Source: Nocardioides sp. (lineage in GTDB: Bacteria > Actinomycetota > Actinomycetes > Propionibacteriales > Nocardioidaceae). Taken from it: 11,715 bases of DNA. The notes under the pieces are model-generated. The model made no database searches. It was given only the letters and a program-made list of their open reading frames with translations, and had not been told where the DNA came from. The translations under genes were made by a program, and so were the position numbers. The stretch covers positions 1 to 11,715 of the forward strand of contig JAHEXO010000020.1 of the NCBI GenBank assembly GCA_023252065.1, in the 5' to 3' direction. Shown in pieces: positions 6,000-11,278 of this stretch. Each line of letters starts with the position of its first letter. Position 1 is the first letter of the stretch.

Positions 6000-6325
6000 G
6001 AGAGCCTCCGGGTGGGGTGTGGCTTGTCGAAGGTCACATCCGCCAGGAGGCGGGTCATCGAGGTCGCCGGCAACGTCGTGGAGCACGGCCGGCCACCGGG
6101 CAAGGTGCAGTGGAGCTTCACCTCGAGGTCAGGCCCTAGACCCTCACCGGCCGGCTCTCCGACAGCGGTGAGGAGTACCCCGGCGGGACGTGGGGGACCG
6201 AGATGCCCGACGTGATCGACGAGGACGGCCGCGGGCTGCCCCTGGCCATCGTCCTGCTCGACTCGCTGCGCCACCAGCGCGGCGAGGGCGTCAACCACTG
6301 GACGATGGTCCGCCGCTGCCGGTGA
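6000..6325 (+). pseudogene. Decayed RsbW-like anti-sigma/HATPase protein
   Basis: The first part reads R-R-V-I-E-V-A-G-N-V-V-E-H-G, an N-box typical of RsbW-type serine kinases (E-x-x-x-N-x-x-x-H). At about 6120-6122 the reading shifts by one base; the sequence then continues L-E-V-R-P, a TAG at 6137-6139, L-T-G-R-L-S-D-S-G, and D-E-D-G-R-G-L-P-L-A-I-V-L-L-D with a final N-H-W-T-M-V-R-R. This gives the D-x-G and G-R-G-L boxes in the correct order. The N-terminal 30-40 residues are absent behind a TGA at 5991. One frameshift, one internal stop and a missing N-terminus make it non-functional as read. Family assignment rests on motif order only. Confidence 0.5.
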
Positions 6326-6421
6326 CCGACCGCCCGGGCGGCTCTTGGGAAGGCCCCGGCCCTCGGCCACGAGCCGATGCCCGAGGACGTCGCCCGCACC
6401 GTCACCCCCAAGGAGCGCTGA
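6326..6421 (+). pseudogene. C-terminal remnant of an unrecognised protein, ending inside the repeat array
   Basis: After the RsbW-like stop the same frame stays open and reads A-L-G-H-E-P-M-P-E-D-V-A-R-T-V-T-P-K-E-R before a TGA at 6419-6421. The segment has strong GC-rich third positions and a normal-looking protein C-terminus but no start codon or ribosome site of its own, so it is probably the tail of a deleted gene. The TGA lies inside repeat unit 1. I do not recognise the family, and chance openness is possible. Confidence 0.3.
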
Positions 6422-6629
6422 CCTGGCAACTTCGTCACGCCGTACGGCGCTGACCTGGCAACTTCGTCACGCCGTACGGCGCTCACCTGGCAACTTCGTC
6501 ACGCCGTACGGCGCTCACCTGGCAACTCAGTCACACCGTGAGCTGACGGGAACGCCGGGTCAGCGGCTCTCGGCGTGACGGAAACGCCAGGTCAGCGTCG
6601 CTGGGCGTGACGGAAACGCCGGGTCAGCG
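6416..6629. repeat. Seven-unit 32-bp array, four units forward then three inverted
   Basis: Forward units start at 6416, 6448, 6480 and 6512, exactly 32 bp apart. Units 1-3 are nearly identical (core TGACCTGGCAACTTCGTCAC, then GCCGTACGG); unit 4 is diverged. From 6544 the inverted core TGACGGAAACGCC(A/G)GGTCAG appears at 6544, 6576 and 6608, again 32 bp apart, the last copy ending at 6629. The two orientations belong to one family (reverse-complement cores differ at about four positions) but form two sequence subtypes. The junctions between forward units create the 12-bp palindrome CGCCGTACGGCG. The array could fold as one long imperfect hairpin centred at 6543/6544. There are no unique spacers, so it is not CRISPR. 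It resembles REP/BIME-type intergenic repeats. Confidence 0.85.
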
Positions 6630-6797
6630 GTGCAGGGCGCCGCGGAGGAACTGCTCCAACAGCGGCCCCGCCGTGCCGGCGCCGGTCTGGCCGACGTCGA
6701 CGAACGCACACACGGCGAGGTCGCCCTGGCCGGCGATCATCCAGGCGTGGGTGAGCAGCTTGCCGCCGCGGTCGAACTCCGCGGTGCCGGTCTTCGG
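6624..6797 (-). pseudogene. C-terminal fragment of a penicillin-binding transpeptidase
   Basis: Directly after the ArsR stop codon, in the same frame, the minus strand reads P-K-T-G-T-A-E-F and then T-H-A-W-M-I-A, D-L-A-V-C-A-F-V-D-V-G, A-G-T-A-G-P-L-L-E-Q-F-L-R, ending at a TGA (6624-6626). K-T-G is the third active-site motif of the PBP transpeptidase domain; the flanking T-H-A-W and G-P-L-L-E-x-F-L-R fit the C-terminus of actinobacterial PBPs with NTF2-like N-terminal domains. About 57 residues of an expected 500-600 remain; the S-x-x-K and S-x-N motifs and start are absent. The break lies at the K-T-G motif itself. The stop codon falls inside the last unit of the repeat array. Confidence 0.75.
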
Positions 6798-7097
6798 TCA
6801 CTCCTTGATCCGGGCCAGCCGCCGGTCCCAGGCCTGACCGATCCGGTCGAGGTCGCGGGCGAGGTCGGACAGGGCTCCACCCAGCGGCCGGTGGACCAGC
6901 TCGCGCCCCTGCTGCTCCGCCTCGACCAGCCCGGCCCCGCGCAGCACCTCCAGGTGCTTGACTATCGCCTGCCGTGACACCGGGAGCTCGCGCGCCAGGG
7001 CGGAGGCGGAGGCCGGGGCCTCGCCGAGCCGGGTCAGGATCTCCCAACGCGTGTCGTCCGCCAGCGCGGCGAACAGGGTCGGGGTGGCCGTCGTCAC
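6798..7097 (-). CDS. ArsR-family transcriptional regulator
   Basis: The 99-residue winged-helix protein has the ArsR/SdpR pattern: L-F-A-A-L-A-D-D-T-R-W-E-I-L-T-R-L-G at residues 8-25, the HTH A-S-A-L-A-R-E-L-P-V-S-R-Q-A-I-V-K-H-L about 32-50, and a wing G-L-V-E-A-E-Q-Q-G-R-E-L. It has no Cys metal site, so it is a non-metal SdpR-type member, the subfamily usually paired with SRPBCC (AHSA1) genes as here. The GTG start overlaps the SRPBCC stop by four bases (GTGA). It probably represses its own operon through the dyads at 7575-7630. Confidence 0.88.
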   Translation of the reverse strand: MTTATPTLFAALADDTRWEILTRLGEAPASASALARELPVSRQAIVKHLEVLRGAGLVEAEQQGRELVHRPLGGALSDLARDLDRIGQAWDRRLARIKE

Positions 7098-7554
7098 GCC
7101 CGCTCGCCCTCGGTGAACCGCCCGGCGGCGTCAAGCCCGGTCGCCCAGCCGTCGACGTTGCCCTCGCGGTGGCGCAGCCACTCCTCCCGCGGCTTGCCGA
7201 GCGTGGAGAACCCGCTCTCGGCCACCCGCAGGGTCACCCCCTCGTCGCGCGGCTCGATCCAGAACTCGACCAGCGTGCCGGCGTCGGAGCCCGGGTCGAG
7301 CCAGCGGTAGGAGAGGTAGGACGGGGGCCGCGACTCCAGGATCCGCAGCCGGAACACTCCGTGCGCCGGATGGGTCACTACCGCCTCGTCTCCCTCGACG
7401 ACGACGTCGGGCTCGGGGTCGACGGTGCCTCGTTGATCCACCAGCCAGGCCGCGAGACCAGCCCCCAGACCACGTCGGCGCCGACGGCGATCGCGATGCT
7501 GCGATCGATCCGGTTGAGCGGGTCGAGGTCGGGGGCGGTGGAGCGGTCGGTCAT
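7094..7554 (-). pseudogene. SRPBCC / AHSA1-like protein, single-base frameshift
   Basis: Reading from ATG at 7554 gives M-T-D-R...R-S-I-A-I-A-V-G-A-D-V-V-W-G-L-V-S-R-P-G-W-W-I-N-E, then loses frame and ends at 7378. Adding one base within 7427-7432 (minus-strand GAGGCACC, expected GAGGGCACC) restores G-T-V-D-P-E-P-D and a continuous 153-residue protein: H-G-V-F-R-L, Y-L-S-Y-R-W-L-D-P, T-L-V-E-F-W-I-E and a terminal helix. That is a normal length for an AHSA1/START-like hydrophobic-ligand binding protein. AGGAAG precedes the start. The rest of the gene is clean, so the lesion is either very recent or a sequencing error at a G run. A GTG at 7441 could start a truncated in-frame product. Confidence 0.75.
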
Positions 7555-7574
7555 GAGGCTCTTCCTGTCAAGTG

Positions 7575-7630
7575 GGATATGCAACTCCAAGATTGCATAT
7601 CCATACCCATAATGCAACCCTACGGTTGCA
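7575..7630. promoter_or_regulatory. Double dyad operator of the SRPBCC-ArsR operon
   Basis: Dyad 1 is perfect: GGATATGCAA (7575-7584), an 8-nt centre, TTGCATATCC (7593-7602). Dyad 2 is TGCAACC (7613-7619), CTAC, GGTTGCA (7624-7630). All four arms share TTGCA/TGCAA. The block begins 20 nt upstream of the SRPBCC start and is strikingly AT-rich for this window. TTGCAA/TTGCAT and TATGGAT-like elements for a minus-strand promoter overlap it, as expected for an ArsR-repressed autoregulated promoter. Confidence 0.65.
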
Positions 7631-7792
7631 ATGGGCCCCCGAACACGTCGTCCACACGGCCTCGGAGCGCTCTGGAGCGCCGTTCCGCGCCCTGCCGAGC
7701 CCACCGCGTGCCCGAAAAAAGACCGAAATCCACCGTCGAAACCGCGTCACGGACCTCCGTGAGCCACGTCTCACTCCCAAGGAGGCACACCG

Positions 7793-7975
7793 ATGAGCAC
7801 ACCATCCCCCCGCCATGGTGCTGAAGGTTGCCCGTGTGAGGAGTGCCTGACGGCACGCATCCGGCTCAGCGCTGCCCAGGCAGCGGACGGCCGGGACATG
7901 TCCGGGCTGCGTGCCCGACTCGACGGGAACCAGGACCGCCACAGCGCGTCCTTCAGCACCTTCAGGAGCGCATGA
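7793..7975 (+). CDS. Small CxxC protein of unknown function, 60 aa
   Basis: The protein begins M-S-T-P-S-P-R-H-G and contains E-G-C-P-C-E-E-C-L at residues 11-19, giving three closely spaced cysteines, followed by an Arg/Ala/Asp-rich helical tail ending F-S-T-F-R-S-A. AAGGAGG (7779-7785) lies 7 nt before the ATG, an excellent ribosome site that makes the gene credible despite its size. Its TGA overlaps the start of the DUF6907-like gene. Such short CxxC proteins next to DUF6907 genes fit accessory, possibly mobile-element, cargo. No function is assigned. Confidence 0.7.
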   Translation: MSTPSPRHGAEGCPCEECLTARIRLSAAQAADGRDMSGLRARLDGNQDRHSASFSTFRSA

Positions 7976-8259
7976 TGACCGCGATCAGCACTCAGACCAA
8001 GGTCGGCTGCCCGACCTGGTGCAACGTCTCGCAGATCACCCACCAGCGCGAGGTCCAGTGGGAGGGTCACGCCGTCCACTGGAGCGACTCCCGCGCCGGT
8101 GAGGGCTGGGAGATCCGCCACATCGCGGTGACCGACGCCGCCGGCATCGACCAGCACCCGCCGCGGGTCCACGTGACCACCAGCGGTGCACTCACCCTGG
8201 GGGCCGCCGAGGCACTGGCCCTCACCCTGCTCGCTGCCTACGAGGAAGCCACCGGCTGA
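7975..8259 (+). CDS. DUF6907-like protein
   Basis: The 94-residue protein has V-G-C-P-T-W-C near its N-terminus, an H-x-x-H-W-type segment (G-H-A-V-H-W-S-D), an aromatic middle, and a C-terminal helix A-L-T-L-G-A-A-E-A-L-A-L-T-L-L-A-A-Y-E-E. This C-P-x-W-C plus terminal L-x-x-x-E-A-x-x-L-A-x-x-L-L-A-A layout matches the small actinobacterial DUF6907 family, for which no activity is known. Two adjacent ATGs exist (7972 and 7975); AGGAG at 7964-7968 is 6 nt from the second and only 3 nt from the first, so 7975 is preferred. Translation is coupled to the upstream CxxC gene. Confidence 0.65.
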   Translation: MTAISTQTKVGCPTWCNVSQITHQREVQWEGHAVHWSDSRAGEGWEIRHIAVTDAAGIDQHPPRVHVTTSGALTLGAAEALALTLLAAYEEATG

Positions 8260-8506
8260 CGCTCACTCCCACGCGGCCGCGCATGGGGCGCCCGCAGGGA
8301 ACCGGAGGTCCATCTCCGCACCGCGCGAACGTACGGAGCTGACCACCGGGAGCAGTCACCGGACTCGTAGGCCAGGCACCGAGGCCATCGGCGCCGACCG
8401 GCTCTCGTCCCCGGCTCAGGGGGACCACAACTTCACACAGGTTCATCGTCGACGGCGAGGGCACTCCGACTGCTCATCGGTCCCTCACCGCCGACGCTGG
8501 CCACTA
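8260..8506. other. Intergenic region downstream of the DUF6907-like gene
   Basis: About 250 bp with no gene I can support. Frames through it lack ribosome sites and periodic GC bias. A TCGGTCCC half-site (8477-8484) resembles one arm of the DosR-like palindrome at 8507-8520. No terminator is evident directly after the DUF6907-like stop codon. Confidence 0.4.
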
Positions 8507-8520
8507 GGGACTTTGGTCCC
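8507..8520. promoter_or_regulatory. DosR-like palindrome GGGACTTTGGTCCC
   Basis: The core matches the DosR/DevR consensus GGGACTWWAGTCCC at 13 of 14 positions, and flanking A/T (8506/8521) extends the dyad. It differs from the 5897-5910 site by one base. A hairpin with 8-bp arms (GTGGACGC 8522-8529, GCGTCCAC 8535-8542) follows at once, then CATACT at 8544-8549. No coding gene begins downstream on the plus strand, so the target is unclear; a short RNA or a lost gene are the options. Confidence 0.45.
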
Positions 8521-8552
8521 TGTGGACGCATGGGGCGTCCACGCATACTGGT

Positions 8553-8594
8553 CAGTGAAGCCGCCGGTGACCCGAGACGCCGGCGGCTTCACTG
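8553..8594 (-). terminator. 15-bp stem terminator of the YihY-like gene
   Basis: CAGTGAAGCCGCCGG (8553-8567) pairs perfectly with 8580-8594 around a 12-nt loop. It lies 57 nt beyond the stop of the minus-strand YihY/BrkB gene, and no T-tract follows on either strand, which is common for high-GC actinobacteria. It may also stop plus-strand transcription coming from 7793-8259. Confidence 0.65.
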
Positions 8595-8650
8595 TGCCCG
8601 GACGGTCTCCGCCGGCGCGCGCCTCGAGCCTTGCGACGCCGGGCCGACGA

Positions 8651-9679
8651 CTAGGTGAAGACGGGCTCGTCGTCCCCGCCGGTGCCGGAGGCCTCCTCCA
8701 TCGTCACGCTCCCCCGGATCAGCCGACCCACGACGCCGGGGTCGATCACGAGCACCCGCCCCAGCACGGCAGTGCCGAGCAGCACCCAGGCGATGCAGTA
8801 GAGGTAGGTCAGGTAGGTGAAGGCCACCCCGATCGGCCCGAACCTCTCGGAGCTCACCGCGATGGATGTCGCCAGGTAGCGATCCGCCACCGGGTGCGCC
8901 AGCAGCATGATCAGGCCGAACATCGCCGCGCCAGGCAGGAGCAGCCGGACCGACACGCGGCCGGCCATCAGCATCCACGGGATGAAGCAGGCGATGACGG
9001 CCGGTACGGCGAACACCATGAGCAAGCCCCACAGGTCAGGCGGCGGCACCTGCTTGACCAGGTCGACCAGCTTGTGGCTGAGGACGACCGACAGGGCGAG
9101 CACCATGACGGCCGCCAGCCACCGCCACATCCCCTTGGGCGGCAGCTTGGTGCGTCCGTGGCGCCAGATGGTGTCGTAGGCCCGGGTCAGCGCCCGCGAG
9201 AGGCTGGTGGCGGAGATCAGCACGATCAGGATGCCGACGATGCCGAAGGTGCCGAAGCCCCCGGCATTGACGACGTCGTTGAGCACGTTCTCGGCGTCCG
9301 ACGGCAGGCCCGTGCCGCCGATCGCCTGCGAGGCGTTCCGGCCGCCCAGGATGCTCGCGCCCATGATGATGATCGGGAACACCGAGGTGAACATCTGCGC
9401 GGCGATCGTCATCGCCCGGTCGAAGATCTGCAGGTGGCGCAGACCGGCTGCCACCCGGAAGGCGACGCGCCCCGGCCAGTTGCCGAGGCTCCAGATCAGC
9501 CAGTCCTTGGTGCGCGGGGAGAGCCGCGCCAGGACCTTGCGCTGGAGAGGAGTCACCTCGTCGGGCACGAGCCCGACGCCGTCCAGCAGCTCCAGGTCCT
9601 TCGCGTCCAGAGGCAGGACCTCGGGCTGCACCTCGCTCACGAGAGAAGAGTCGCTGGAAACGGGCTGCGTGTGCCTCAC
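8651..9679 (-). CDS. YihY/BrkB family inner-membrane protein
   Basis: The protein (342 aa from this start) has a soluble acidic N-terminus (about 75 residues), then six hydrophobic segments typical of YihY/virulence factor BrkB proteins, once misannotated as RNase BN. Recognisable blocks are F-D-R-A-M-T-I-A-A-Q-M-F-T-S-V-F-P in the first helix, S-A-T-S-L-S-R-A-L-T-R-A-Y-D-T-I-W, W-L-A-A-V-M-V-L-A-L, and V-A-F-T-Y-L-T-Y-L-Y-C near the end, closing with an acidic tail. Function of the family is not settled. The start is uncertain: GTG at 9679 and GTG at 9640 (329 aa) both lack a good ribosome site, and an ATG at 9769 would overlap the upstream gene. A terminator hairpin follows at 8553-8594. 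Confidence 0.85.
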   Translation of the reverse strand: MRHTQPVSSDSSLVSEVQPEVLPLDAKDLELLDGVGLVPDEVTPLQRKVLARLSPRTKDWLIWSLGNWPGRVAFRVAAGLRHLQIFDRAMTIAAQMFTSVFPIIIMGASILGGRNASQAIGGTGLPSDAENVLNDVVNAGGFGTFGIVGILIVLISATSLSRALTRAYDTIWRHGRTKLPPKGMWRWLAAVMVLALSVVLSHKLVDLVKQVPPPDLWGLLMVFAVPAVIACFIPWMLMAGRVSVRLLLPGAAMFGLIMLLAHPVADRYLATSIAVSSERFGPIGVAFTYLTYLYCIAWVLLGTAVLGRVLVIDPGVVGRLIRGSVTMEEASGTGGDDEPVFT

Positions 9680-9719
9680 CCACGCCGGGCGAGCGTGGAC
9701 GAGATCACGCCTGCTCGCA

Positions 9720-10124
9720 TCACCCCAGCACCTCGCGCAGGTTGCGACGCATCCGGCGGAGCGGGGCATCAGGGTCGGAACCCTCGATCACGCGACCGTG
9801 CTGGCCGGCCTCCAGCGCGACGTCGGCCTCGAACAGGGCCTGGCGCACGTCACGATGGGAGCTGCCGAGAGTTCCACGGAGGTCCTCCACCGCAGCCTGC
9901 AGGCCTGCATGGTCGAGGTCGCCACGCTCGTGCTCAGCGAGGGCGGCGAGCAGCCGGGCCCGCATGCGCTGGTAGTTCTCGTCCACGGCACGCACGATGG
10001 CAGACGTCGGGCGGTGGCGCTGCTCCTGGGTCAGGTCGTGGCCCGCGAGCCGGATCAGGCACCACGCTGGCGGACGGCGTTTCGCCCTCCTAGGCTGGCA
10101 CCCGACTTCCGACTCGATGCCCAT
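9720..10124 (-). CDS. Hypothetical helical protein upstream of the YihY-like gene
   Basis: I do not recognise this family. The conserved-looking part is the last 91 residues: V-D-E-N-Y-Q-R-M-R-A-R-L-L-A-A-L-A-E-H-E-R-G-D-L, then L-Q-A-A-V-E-D-L-R-G-T-L-G-S-S, R-Q-A-L-F-E-A-D-V-A-L and a basic end R-R-M-R-R-N-L-R-E-V-L-G, probably all alpha-helical and cytoplasmic. GC-rich third positions and amphipathic helices support coding. The start is unclear: ATG 10124 gives 134 aa with a basic, less protein-like N-terminus; GTG 9995 gives 91 aa; neither has a ribosome site at proper spacing. It ends 40 nt before the YihY-like start, so the two may share a transcript. Confidence 0.55.
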   Translation of the reverse strand: MGIESEVGCQPRRAKRRPPAWCLIRLAGHDLTQEQRHRPTSAIVRAVDENYQRMRARLLAALAEHERGDLDHAGLQAAVEDLRGTLGSSHRDVRQALFEADVALEAGQHGRVIEGSDPDAPLRRMRRNLREVLG

Positions 10125-10422
10125 GTGTCCCGAGCGCCGGGGCATCGTCCTGCGCGCGGGCAACCACGCAGAGGCCCCCAGGTTTGGGAGCACCCGATCG
10201 TGGGTAGGTGCTCCAGAGATCTCGGGCTTGTGCGCCCCGTCTGCGGTTCCCCCGGCCGCAGGCGGGGCGCATCCGTTCGCGGACGTGCCCGACGCCAGAA
10301 GGGGGGCCCAGCGCGGGGCATGGGGTCCCCCGCGGGCACTCTGGACGCCGAACACGCCCTTGTACCAAGGGAACCACGCGGAGCCCGGGAATCACATGCC
10401 CCATTTGCGTGAGGCCGTCGAC
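10125..10422. other. Gene-free GC-rich stretch with short inverted and direct repeats
   Basis: No coding region can be supported in these roughly 300 bp. Visible structure: GAGCACC/GGTGCTC arms (10189-10195, 10206-10212); an imperfect CCGTCTGCGG/CCGCAGGCGG dyad near 10237-10265; the palindrome CCTTG-TAC-CAAGG (10358-10370); and the direct repeat AACCACGC(A/G)GAG at 10162-10173 and 10372-10383. The structure suggests non-coding or decayed DNA. Confidence 0.4.
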
Positions 10423-10593
10423 TCAGCGGCGGCCGGCACCCAGCGCGAGCCAGCAGAGCGGCCCCACGAGCACGAGCCACACGAACGCCGCCACGAACCA
10501 CCCCTCGGCACGCGTGCGCCACCCGAGCCACCCGAGCAGGACGGCGACCCCCAACCACACGGGCAGGAAGACCACGGGCATGGCTGGGAACAC
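10423..10593 (-). CDS. Small two-helix membrane protein, 56 aa
   Basis: The frame reads M-F-P-A-M-P-V-V-F-L-P-V-W-L-G-V-A-V-L-L-G-W, then the charged turn W-R-T-R-A-E-G, a second hydrophobic stretch W-F-V-A-A-F-V-W-L-V-L-V-G-P-L-C-W-L-A-L, and the end G-A-G-R-R. Two membrane helices with an Arg/Glu hairpin loop, plus consistent G/C third positions, indicate a real gene. GTG at 10593 has GGAG 4 nt upstream; an internal ATG at 10581 (52 aa) is the alternative. It resembles small orphan membrane proteins common in actinobacteria; I assign no function. Confidence 0.55.
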   Translation of the reverse strand: MFPAMPVVFLPVWLGVAVLLGWLGWRTRAEGWFVAAFVWLVLVGPLCWLALGAGRR

Positions 10594-10643
10594 GGCACTC
10601 CGACCAGTGGGAGGTCTGGACCCGGCCCGAGCGGCTGACCAGG

Positions 10644-10880
10644 TCAGTCGAGGTAGTCGCGCACTAGGGACGCGTGAACACTGTAGTTCTGAGCGTTCGA
10701 AACGTGCAGGTCAGGAGCGCTGTGGGCCGTGATATCCCCGATAGAAATTCCGCCGCAGTAGCGCGGGCGCCATTGTCCAGTCAGGGCGAACGAACGGCAG
10801 CACAAACAAGTGCCACTACAGACCGCGATTGCGGGGCTCAGCATCGGGTTCGCATCGCGCACCTGCCGTGCGAAACACAC
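10644..10880 (-). CDS. Doubtful 78-aa frame with atypical codon use
   Basis: The frame opens with a GTG directly after a TGA and encodes a Cys-rich start (C-S-G-T-C-L-C-C) then W-R-P-R-Y-C-G-G-I-S-I-G-D-I-T-A-H-S-A-P-D-L-H-V-S-N and a final L-V-R-D-Y-L-D. The C-terminal 45 residues look protein-like, but no ribosome site precedes GTG 10880 or an inner ATG, and codons such as TGT, AGT, ACT and TTG are unlike neighbouring genes. It could be the tail of a truncated foreign gene or a chance frame. No family recognised. Confidence 0.3.
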   Translation of the reverse strand: MCFARQVRDANPMLSPAIAVCSGTCLCCRSFALTGQWRPRYCGGISIGDITAHSAPDLHVSNAQNYSVHASLVRDYLD

Positions 10881-11278
10881 TCATCTGTCGATGTGAGGTC
10901 GGACCCGAACGCTCGGCGGGTTCAGCGACGTCGCTCTTGGCTCCAAGCGGGTACGTTGGCAAGTAGTGACTTCCAACTCAACCGGGGAAATGAGTCGGAG
11001 GCCCATCTGGCCCGAGCGGTTCAGGTGGGGCCGTCCCGCTGGCTCTGGCCAGTTGGGCGGTTTGCTCCGTAGTGACTATCCCCGATCGGCCTCGCCCCAT
11101 GACGGCTGAGGGGTTGGCGCGGGCCCCTTCCCCAGAAGAGCGCGAGCCACCACGTTGACGCTCCCGTTCAGCCGAACGACGGTCCTCAGCAGGTCGATGC
11201 CGCCGTCACCCTTGAGGCGGACTTCGTGCGGTCTGGAAGCCTGATGGATGGCCAACACGACGCCCCAAGGAGTTCCTC
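10881..11278. other. Lower-GC intergenic region before the 90-aa gene
   Basis: About 400 bp without a gene I can support. A TTGACG hexamer at 11155-11160 could be a -35 for the 11279 gene, but the -10 17 nt downstream (GACGGT) is poor. A 60-residue minus-strand frame at 11076-11258 reads reasonably (I-D-L-L-R-T-V-V-R-L-N-G-S-V-N-V-V-A-R-A) but lacks a ribosome site and would overlap the leader of the plus-strand gene, so it is not called. Confidence 0.35.

Noticed and set aside
4907..6370. A 487-residue minus-strand frame across DUF456, EamA and the decayed region.
   Set aside because: It is antisense to two coupled membrane-protein genes, rich in Gly, His, Gln and Arg repeats with no recognisable domain, and has no ribosome site.
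6416..6629. CRISPR array at the 32-bp repeats.
   Set aside because: Units abut directly with no unique spacers, and orientation flips in the middle. No cas-like gene is present.
8186..10093. A 635-residue plus-strand frame across the YihY-like gene.
   Set aside because: It is antisense to conserved membrane helices on the minus strand, has His/Arg/Asp-rich shadow composition, and crosses hairpins and a gene boundary without domain structure.
10674..11072. A 132-residue plus-strand frame in the low-GC segment.
   Set aside because: Third positions show no bias, composition is Arg/Ser/Ala noise, and the GTG start has no ribosome site.
11076..11258. A 60-residue minus-strand gene divergent from the 90-aa gene.
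   Set aside because: The sequence reads plausibly, but it lacks a ribosome site and its start sits in the leader of the well-started plus-strand gene.
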